Source: Ashinkailepas kermadecensis (Eukaryota > Arthropoda > Thecostraca > Neolepadidae). Taken from it: a stretch of DNA of 64,000 nt. Below are positions 55,867 through 64,000 of this stretch, one piece after another. Where the stretch lies: contig JAOTOM010001626.1 of NCBI GenBank assembly GCA_034440615.1, forward strand, positions 1-64,000. The letters run 5' to 3'. Position numbers and translations under genes: made by a program. The notes under the pieces were generated by a model that saw nothing but the letters and a program-made list of their open reading frames with translations, searched no databases and was not told where the DNA came from. How positions within the stretch are numbered: the stretch's first letter is position 1; each line of letters opens with the position of its first letter.

Positions 55867-55958
55867 TCGGAGATACTTGGATCTGAACTCGCGACTCCGA
55901 CATCGCTGTCGCCCGAGGGAGGATCAGGTCATTAGCACGCTCGGCCACACACATACAC
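55867..55958 (-). repeat. tRNA(Leu/Ser)-like SINE head
   Basis: The minus strand reads TGGCCGAGCGTGCTAATGAC (A-box-like, class II tRNA style) and GCGAGTTCAGATCC (B-box-like, one mismatch) with a variable-arm-like GC-rich middle. It cannot fold as a full tRNA. The minisatellite lies immediately downstream of it in that orientation, so the two may be one SINE with a tandem tail. Confidence 0.5.
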
Positions 55959-58900
55959 AACTATTTCAACCGTGAATGACAATCTAGGTGGGGCTGGTGG
56001 AGGCGTCAACGGCCAAGGAGGGCGAATATAAGCCATATGAAGCGAAAATCATACCAAGCTCACAGAAAGCTCCTGATTCTGAACTGCACGAAAATAAACA
56101 CCTGCGAACGTGGAATTCATCCCGACAATGTTCTGGAATATAAATATTTAGGTGCTAACGACGTCCAGCAAGAAGTTGCTTTGCCATCCTGAGGACTGAG
56201 TTCCTATTCCCTGAATTTACTTCCATTAAACTACACAGCATGCCGATGAATTAAACATGCTGCCATTCCCAACCCTATCAACCAGGGGTGGAGACTGATA
56301 AACCATCAACAACTCAGCCGCAATCCGAACAGAAATATTGGTGCTGCCATGCATCACCAATGTTTTTCCAATGTTCAGTCACCTCCTCCTGATGACCACC
56401 AAAACGAATGGAATGCAAACTCGACCATAAAATTCTGCGAAAATGGATTTTGTACGCTAAAAACAACAAATGTTTGTGAAGATGTTTTTTAAGGTTCCTT
56501 TCATTTTGGTTTCATTATTGCTCACAGATCATTGTGAAAAGCAGGTTTATGGTATAGCATTGCATGGAAGACATAAACAAGGAGTTATAACAAATGTTGG
56601 TAACAAATAACCCTGGAGAACCTCTGCATGTGTGCTGCCATACAAATGGTATTCAACTCTTAGGACTTCCTGGCACAACACAACATCTGTTGACATACGT
56701 GTGGCTACTTACATGGCCCATTCACCTCGTACGATTGCTTGTAATCGAGGTGACTTAGAACTGATTGGCAAAGTAATTGAAGAATACAGAAACCTGGAGG
56801 AAAAGCTGCACCCATCTCCTGGAAGATCCCGAAAAGAACGGTGAAAGTGTTAGCATTCGCCTGGAAATAGTGCTTCTGCAGGATTACAGACATAAAACAA
56901 GTTCTTAAATTCGTAATTGGCACGTGAAGTATAGTTACAGGCATGCATCAAGGAGGCACCAGGGGCATGTACCCCCCCCCCCCCCCCTTCATGGAGAGAT
57001 GGTGCCACTTTGAGGAGGCTCGAGTGCACCTCCGACGAATTTTCAGCACAAGGCACCTCCAAACGAATGCTTCCCCTGCAACTAAAATGTATCGATCCAT
57101 CCCTGATCAGAATAATTTAGCATCACAATTCATTGGAAATTAACTACAGAACACATACAGTCAGTTACCATGCACCCAATCAGTCAACATGTTTGAGGAA
57201 TGTATCGCCCAAGAGTTAAGTCTTGGATTTTTTTTTCATGTTTGGTGACGCCATGGCATGATCAGGAGCGGCCCACAGTCCTCTCCTGTCTGTCGATGTT
57301 TTGCACTTGCGCCGCTAGGTGACTGCGGTGGTCACTTGTGAGTTTCCGATCCAGGTGTCTGTCATCCATGGCGTGACTTCGGTGACCTACACGTCACGAC
57401 TGCCTACCCTCCGCCACCAGGTGGACACGTTGGTGGCGCGGTGGAGTTGCTTCCACCTGCGCTGTCACTATTGCATGCCTGGATGCATACATTTTTGGCT
57501 GTAATTTTGCCCGGTGGAGGTCTTAGGTGACATGTCAGGATTTCATGTGTGTAGTAGCTTGCATTTCCGAACCGATCGCCGATCGCCCATTTAAAGAGTA
57601 CGTGTCCCTGACCATGATCTATGGTCGAAACTTCGCAATATAGCTTCACAATCTTTCTAAACTGAAGTATTTCCTTGACAGTGAAGATCAATTTCAGTTT
57701 TTATCTGTACACAATCATGATGTATTCACCTATATAATTTACTCATGTGTAAGTACCAGATCCAATAATTCAGTACATATGGATCAGTCCATATGGTCCA
57801 TAGTCAATTTTTTGTTCGAATGTAAGTTTTCCAGTGTTTTCTGATGTGAGGTAAATTAAGTTGATATTCTTTCATTTTTTTTGTGTAAATTACAATGGTA
57901 GTATTGTGCTTTAAGGTATTCACAAGACAAGCTTTACATGCATTTCACCCCATGAAGCAATGGAAGCTGTTAAGTTTGGCTAGGTAAGGTTAGGTTAGGG
58001 TTTTTGTTAGTTGAAAAAAAAATCTTCCTTTTTCATTTTTTTTATTGGAATGTTTTTTCTTCAAAGAAGAGGTTAGGCTAGGCTGTTAGGTTAAGTTGTT
58101 TTCAGTTACAAATATTGAGAACAAAACATGGTTTCAATTTGTTTAAATAAATATTTCTTTTTCTCACGTCATGTTAATGTAGGTTGCTACCTTTTTCTTT
58201 TTAGTTACAATATTTTGTATGCCATATTACCCAACTCCAAACAATTTTTGGGGTGTTATTTTGCATACATTTGCAGAGGAAACAAGCAGTCACATCATGT
58301 TAAGCATGCTCGTAAGCATTGCATTGGACAAAGAAATTATAAGAACTAAACAATTGCCTTAAAGCACAAAATTACCATGGCAGCTTTTCAAGACACAAGC
58401 AATTTAAGTTGAAGCTCTTACATCTTGATAATCAATAAGGATTCTGAAATATGTTATTAACAATGCAAGGCTATTAAAAAGTAACCCAAGCCAACCAAAC
58501 CGGACCTAAAACCTATGGACATTGGATTGCTTAAACCCTACTGATTGGATGTTGGATCATCCAAAATCTACTGATGGTGCATAGCCTGAAACCTTCATAT
58601 CAGAACATAGGTAGTGAATATACGGTACTGGTACTTTATGCACAGTGATCACAATCACAATCACACACTGGTACTTTACTTCTATCATTTTACAACCAAA
58701 TTTCATGACAGTATTAAACCATATACTGTACTTTAGCCATGCCATCCTTCTGGCCAGATTCTCACACCCTGTCTTGAGGGTCCTAAAAGACCCCTCATCC
58801 AACTTCCATACCAAACATTTTATTATAACAAATCGGGTACATCAGAAAACCCTTGACAAATGGAGCCCGAAATTGGTATTCTTTATTATTTTATAATTAT

Positions 58901-59084
58901 GAAAATAAGGGCAGTTTTTTAAAGGAAAATATACTTCTCAAACATTCAAATCTGACATTAGGGTAATCTATGTCTAAGCAAGCAATCTAAGCAATGCAAC
59001 TTTGGCACTATTTAGGCCATGAAAATGCAAAATAAACCATAAAACAGCAGATTAGGTGCAGTGCTATGTTAAGCATGATTATGA
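55959..59084. other. About 3 kb without a recognised gene
   Basis: AT-rich, with a poly-C run at 56970-56988, degenerate TTAGG-like words near 57985 and 58070, and one copy of the CATTTGCAGAGGAAA repeat at 58256-58345. Confidence 0.4.
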
Positions 59085-59167
59085 GTAAGAAAAACGCATA
59101 AAATAACTTACAACATATTACAACTCATATGCTCATATTACAACAAAAAAAAACGATCCAAATTCGC

Positions 59168-59205
59168 ACTGAATATATTTCGGCCACAGGCCTTCCTCAA
59201 CACCA
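59168..59205 (-). ncRNA. Hammerhead-ribozyme-like motif, left repeat (degenerate)
   Basis: The minus strand reads TTGAGGA, then A-GGCC-TGT-GGCC (stem II), then GAAA, TATATTC. The catalytic core should be CUGANGA ... GAAA; here C3 is changed to U. Stem I (GTG against CAG) does not pair well. It is on the same strand as the Penelope ORF. Confidence 0.45.
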
Positions 59206-59543
59206 AACATTTTGCTTCAAAAGCCAAAAAACCACATGCCAAGTGCACCTCGTGACATCGCAGTGATCATCTTCATTTCACATATCACAATATCTACATA
59301 CTAATAAAAACACACACACACTAAACATAAACCCACATCAAGATGTATGATCCGTTTGTGTATGCAAGTGTCAACTTCAGACACAAATGTGTGTGGGTGT
59401 CTGTGTGTGGATGCGGTTATGTGTTACATATGTGATTGGCTTCAGGCAGTGTAAGGAACAGGTTTTATCAGTGTACAGGATGCTGTCATTGTGTTTAGTG
59501 ATGGCTTTTTGTTCCTAATCTCCATTGATTTGCTGATTTTGAG

Positions 59544-60867
59544 CTATGCAACATCTTTGTGGACTTGCAGAGTGGATATGCTGAGTGTTCTAGAGTCGAA
59601 AGTGCTGCTCGTGTGAGTGATTTTGAAGTGTTCGCCAAATGGGGTGTTAGAGGTTTTGTTTTTAGCGTCATTTAAGTGCTCATTAAATCTGTCCTTAACC
59701 ATACATTTGTTTTCCCTATATATGTGATGTTCAATGGTCGGCATAGCTGGCATGTTATAAGGTAGACAGTGTTCCGTGTGTGGCATCTGTCTTGAAGTCC
59801 CGCCAGACAACAGTGACACCTTTCGCTTCCAGCAGGACATGGGTGTGGGTTGAGAGCGGACTTGGTCAGTTTCTGATCGTGTTTTGCCATTCGACCATGC
59901 TACACGTAGTGGTAGTTTTGAGGTTTTGATTGCCGTTGTTTTTTTTGGGGGCGAGCTTATCATCTATGTACTATGTCATCTATGTCATCTATGGCTGACA
60001 AAAGTTGCGTTGTCTTTGGGTCCGAACGTCGCGCTTGTGTATGTGCACTTCTCATTGGGTTTGCTACCTGAAACATTGCTCTTTTGATCATGTGGGGTAG
60101 ATAGTTGTTTGCCAGAAATAAAGTGTCGATTTTTTTTTGCATGCATCGGTTTCGGGCATCGGCATTAGATCCGAGATGCTTGGCTCTCAATGTCTGTGCA
60201 TACAAAACCGATCTTTTGTCTGGATAGGGTGTGCCGAGAAAAATGGAAGGATTATGGGTGCCACCATCGGTTTTATGTATAGCTCGGTTGTGTAAGTATC
60301 GTCCTTGTTGATGGTGAGAAGCGTGTCCAGGAAAGGTACTTGTCGTTTACTGGAATGGTCACTGCGCTCCATGGATAATTTTATGGAGGGATGGAAGTTG
60401 TTGAGGAAATGAAAATAATCGACAAGTGATTTTGACCGTGTGTCCAAATACCCAGGACATCATCATTGTAGCGCATATGTTATGTGCTGGTGTTAATTGG
60501 ATGTCAGGAGTGTCTCAACTGCGTTCATGAATATGATGGCCAGTGGTGGAGCAATTCGACTCCCCATGACTATGCCCTTTTGCTGACGGTAACATCTGTG
60601 CCTGAATCTCACAAAGTTATTATTCAAGCAATGTTTCAGGAGAGTTTCGATGTCTGCGAGACCTCGTCCAAACATGTTTATCTCGTCGCTATGCAAACGC
60701 ATGAGATCTATTGTGGCCGATATAGCTTCATCCGTGGGTATATTGCCATATAAGTTAGCTCCATCGACAGTGAATGCGATAGCTCCGGACGGTAGCGCTG
60801 AGGGAAACCGGTTCTGCAAGCGGTCCAAATAATCACAATTGTGATATGTGAAATGAAGGCGAATCAC
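59544..60867 (-). pseudogene. Penelope-like reverse transcriptase plus GIY-YIG endonuclease, frameshifted
   Basis: Reading the minus strand: the RT fingers and palm (FTVDGANLYGNIPTDEA near 60780, NNFVRFRHRCYRQQKGIVMGS near 60600), the active site YNDD at 60471-60460, FLDTLLTINKDDTYTTELYIKP, then the thumb (YAQTLRAKHLGSNADAR, LANNYLPHMIKRAMF). A Cys cluster (CPAGSERCHCC) follows, then a GIY-YIG nuclease domain (VYLITCQLC, TYIGKT, RFNEHL, PFGEHF) near 59800-59610. This RT followed by GIY-YIG order is diagnostic of endonuclease-bearing Penelope elements. At least three frameshifts and an in-frame stop break it, and the N-terminus before the fingers is missing. Confidence 0.9.
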
Positions 60868-60925
60868 AGTGTGGTGTCACGAGGTGCACTTGGCATGTGT
60901 TTTTGGCTTTTGAAGCAAAATGTTT

Positions 60926-60962
60926 CCTGTCGAGGAAGGCCCGTGGCCGAAATATATACAGT
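60926..60962 (+). ncRNA. Hammerhead-ribozyme-like motif, right repeat (degenerate)
   Basis: Reads CTG (stem I), TCGAGGA, A-GGCC-CGT-GGCC (stem II, triloop), GAAA, TATATA, CAG (stem I). The CTG/CAG stem and the GGCC stem pair fully; two core bases deviate from CUGANGA. It lies antisense to the ORF because the two repeats are inverted. Confidence 0.5.
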
Positions 60963-61025
60963 GCGAATTTGGATCTATTTTTGTTGTTGTAATATGAGCA
61001 TAAGGTTATTTTAAGCGTTTTTGCG

Positions 61026-62089
61026 TACTAATAAAAACAGCAGTGTCTAAATATGCTAATCCCACATTGCATGCCTCACCAAGACCTGAGCTCAGGCCAT
61101 TTGAGAGAGGTTGAGCAAATTGGATAAGGAACTTCTCCTGATGCCCATACATGCATACAAAGGTAAAATGATATTATAATAACATGAATTACTAAAAAGA
61201 GGAAAATTGGCCTCAAATGGCAAACATTGGTGATGATCTCAGGTCACTGACCTGACCTCCAAACAAAATCTGATATATACATTTTGAAGGCACTGCTGAA
61301 TTGCATGCATGCAGAAAGTTTGATTTCAATATCTCTTAAGGTTCTCAATCTTCAAACAATTTTACAGATGTTTGTATCTGATCTGAGCGAGGTTAATGAC
61401 CCTGCATGACTTGAAGTTGCAATTTTCATATCAGATGCAACAATGGTGAAGGGGTACTGAAAACTGCAAAACTGAGCACTGCCGTTTTTCTGCTATTGTG
61501 GAAAAACCTGAGGGGGAGTAAAGACTCCAAGACATGATGGGTTAGGGTGTTGTAACAAGTTTTACACACATTGCATTTCCATAAAGCAGACAAAGGGGAT
61601 AAGTTTGGTAGTTAGGTTTTTTGAAAATTTTTAACACAAAAATTGAATAAAATTTTCCAATTCTTGTTATATCTTCTTAAATGGGAAGTCAGGTTATGTA
61701 AGGCTAGGTTATGTTACATTCTGTAAGCATTATTTTTATTCTGCATTACCTAACTCTAAGTCCCTTTTTGTTATTATTTTGGGTATTACTGTGCTTTAAG
61801 GTATTCACAAGACACACATTCACATTTCACCTCCATGAAGCAAAGGTTTTGGTTAGGTGATTGGTTGGTTATTTGGGCTTAAGGGCGCGCCGACTACGAG
61901 GTCATTTAGCACCCATTTGGTTAGGTGAAGTGTTTGTTTTATCTTGAAAAATTGATAATTTATCCCCAAAGTTTTTTCTTAAACAGCTTAGGCTAGGTTA
62001 GCTTAGGTTTTTTACCTAAACAAATTGTCAGACAAAAATTGGATATCATTTTTCCAATGTTCATATTTTTTCTGACATGGTTAGAGGTT
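61026..62089. other. No gene; one copy of the GGCGCG-hairpin repeat
   Basis: Bases 61874-61914 (GGGCTTAAGGGCGCGCCGAC ... TTTAGCACCC) match 126-158 and 23668-23706. The rest is AT-rich and unassigned. Confidence 0.4.
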
Positions 62090-62560
62090 AAGTTACACAA
62101 TGTTGCATTTTTTCTTATGGGCCCATCCAGCAAAGTTGTTTGTAAAAGGAAGATACTATCAGCCTGTACAAAAAGACACTCATCACCCCAACCAATACCA
62201 CATACCAAATTCAAAAGAAGCCATCCAACATGAAAACATCCCACACACCCATCAATACCTATCTACCTTACCTGTCCAGCCCTATTCACTCAATCATGCC
62301 TAACACACATATGGATCAAGTGTTCCACCAATAATCTCCAAACTCCATCCATGCCTGCTCAAAGGGGCTTGTCCAGTGCACACCAACCTAGCACAAATAT
62401 TGTCCCATACATCATAAACTAGAACTAAAAAAGAAGATTATACAGCCTAAAAATGTATACCTACACCCTATTTTAAAATACACTCAATGAGTGACTACCA
62501 CATCAGCAGGCAGCCTATTCCATTCACCAACCATCCTTTGACTGAAGACCTGTTGCTGCA
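62090..62560 (-). mobile_element. CR1-like non-LTR retrotransposon, 3' end (copy E)
   Basis: On the minus strand this starts with AACAGGTCTTCAGTCAAAGG and GAATAGGCTGCCTGCTGATG (C-terminal W-N-x-L-P codons) and continues into a 3' UTR resembling copy B (CCCCTTTGAGCAGGCATGGATG, GTGTCTTTTTGTACAGGC, ATAGTATCTTCC). The frame is broken. Confidence 0.75.
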
Positions 62561-63429
62561 AACTGAAAAGTAAGCATTTGCAGAAGAAATGAGTTGTTTG
62601 TTGTCTAAATCACCTAAAACATTCATGAATACAGAAAACATTTTAAAGCACACATTTACCATACATACTATCTACATATCTTAAAAAGGAGCATTGACTG
62701 CATCTCATGAGTCCAAAAGTGGCACAAAATCATCACTATGTGAGTGAAACAGTCAGAGTCATCTGCCATGTTGATTTGTAGATGGCATGATTTGAAATAT
62801 GCCATGCCAGCCAAGTTCCCAGCAACTTTGAGCCAAGCTACCTATTTGATGCCATGCCAAGCTACCTATTTGATATGTGAATATACATACAACTGTGTTG
62901 CATAGAGTTGCATTTCACGAAAGCTATTCTTTCTATTGTCACAACAATTCTGCACTGCAATTGGTGAACTTGGCACACACACACAGATCAAAACTGATAT
63001 AGATCACAATCACCACATGCATCATATATGTAGCTAAACAACACTCCAGCAACTGATTGTTATTGCCCATGGCTGGGTTAGGATAGGTTATGCTACATTT
63101 TTCCTATATTTTGTGTTACTTTTAACATTAAAAGTATTTTTTTAGCTTTTAACATGGATTAATAAAATATATTACTCAGCTCCAAGACCCATTTTGACAT
63201 TATTTTGCATCCCAACTGAAAAGTATGCATTTGCAGAGGAAATTAGTGGTTGAATCATGTTAACCACATAACACATTCATAAGCATTCCATTGGAAAAAG
63301 ACATTCCAAGAATGAAAAAACTACCTCAAACTGCAAGTCTACCAAATATATTGCCTATGTGATATCCCAAAGAAATGCAGACAAAGAAGTTGCTAGGTAA
63401 GCTTCAACATAATTATTCTGGTTATGGTG
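62561..63429. other. No gene; two copies of a short repeat
   Basis: CTGAAAAGTAAGCATTTGC at 62565 and CTGAAAAGTATGCATTTGC at 63219 are each followed by a CATTCATAAGCATT-like segment. A 20-base direct repeat, AGCTACCTATTTGATGCC-type, occurs at 62838 and 62860. Confidence 0.4.
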
Positions 63430-63935
63430 TTCATGCAGGGTTAAAATAATTGTTTTTCCCTAGGTGTGCAATGTCAAAACGAGCACGGCAGGATGTCAAA
63501 ATTTGCCATGGAATTAGTGTAATTTAAAATGCTTTCGATATCTTTCAGACTAAAATTTGAGTCAATGGTGTAGGTACTTATGACTGGACTTTTATCATTT
63601 CTTTTGAGATTCATACTTTAAGAAGAGCAATATTCAGGATAGGAAGAATAATAACTATGCTATAAACTGGTATTGTATGCCATATCACATCATAGGTCAT
63701 CCATGTACCTGAAATTGCATTGCAAAATGGTCGTGTATCACCATTCCTTACCAAGAGCATGCACATGCTATTTATAAATGTGATGCTGTAGAAAGGAGAC
63801 ATGAAGATTTCATCAATGCATTCATCAAGGAGCAGGATGCAGATACAACATCCTTCTTGGAGAAGGATGTCGATTGAGTGTTCAGAAAGTGGCATATTCC
63901 ACCCTATTTCACGAATAATGTATCACTGTGTTCAT
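63430..63935 (-). repeat. Interspersed repeat, inverted partner of 5930-6480
   Basis: The reverse complement of this block aligns with 5930-6480 over its whole length (AGTCATAAGTACCTACACC, TTGACTCAAATTTTAGTC, GTGATATGGCATACA). Confidence 0.75.
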
Positions 63936-64000
63936 GAGACAAGATGTAGGTACATGCATTTCATCTCCAAAAAGCAAACAGACATTTGGTTAGGTTAGGT

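Larger units (their letters stand above)
59085..61025 (-). mobile_element. Penelope-like element with inverted terminal repeats
   Basis: A minus-strand Penelope-type ORF remnant (60867-59544) sits between two inverted repeats of roughly 150-190 bases (59085-59275 and 60870-61025). These share CTCATATTACAACAA, CAAATTCGCACTG, ATATTTCGGCCAC and GCCAAGTGCACCTCGTGAC. Penelope elements often carry such terminal repeats, in direct or inverted orientation. A 14-base direct repeat, TACTAATAAAAACA, occurs at 59299-59312 and 61026-61039 and may be a target duplication; if so the left repeat lies outside it. Confidence 0.8.

Overview
The window is nuclear DNA of a eukaryote, most likely an arthropod (crustacean or chelicerate; I cannot say which). 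The reasons are interspersed TTAGG/AACCT-type runs (the arthropod telomere motif, here inside repeats), very long (TA)n and (TC)n microsatellites, spliced transposase-derived genes with large introns, and many transposon families. No operons, rRNA genes or prokaryotic signals were seen.

Only one conserved cellular gene is complete: an intronless gene for the beta subunit of transcription factor IIF on the minus strand at 53837-54604, with a poly(A) signal about 230 bases past its stop. A second spliced gene, also minus strand, is a P-element/THAP-type transposase relative. Its three exons (36862-36584, 32568-32413, 30973-30373) join in matching phase, but the first is interrupted by 4 extra bases and the first expected catalytic Asp reads Tyr. 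A piggyBac-like relic lies on the same strand (main part 25226-26466, probable first exon 37394-37600), so its proposed intron would enclose the THAP gene.

Layout. 0-9 kb: decayed Ty3/gypsy pol, several 3' ends of one CR1-like non-LTR family, and a long-inverted-repeat element with a retrotransposon inside it. 9-17 kb: mostly unannotatable DNA with large microsatellites. 17.4-20.3 kb: a complete but decayed Transib (RAG1-like) DNA transposon with terminal repeats and a perfect 5-base target duplication. 21.9-25 kb: (TA)n tracts, one of them split by a 5'-truncated CR1-like element. 25-38 kb: the two transposase-derived genes, a 42-base minisatellite, and two copies of a tRNA-derived SINE. 38-46 kb: a duplicated 1.2 kb block and a long graded tandem array ending in about 42 copies of a 21-base unit. 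48.7-50 kb: Jockey-type gag and reverse transcriptase remnants. 50.8-52.5 kb: a 0.5 kb-arm inverted repeat. 53.8-54.6 kb: TFIIF beta. 59-61 kb: a Penelope-like element with a GIY-YIG domain, inverted end repeats and hammerhead-like motifs. 62-64 kb: more repeats.

The genes do not form a pathway. This is a gene-poor, transposon-rich segment with one housekeeping gene. Its interest lies in the transposon relics and in repeat families I cannot name. All splice sites, ends and homologies were read by eye from the sequence; no database search was run.
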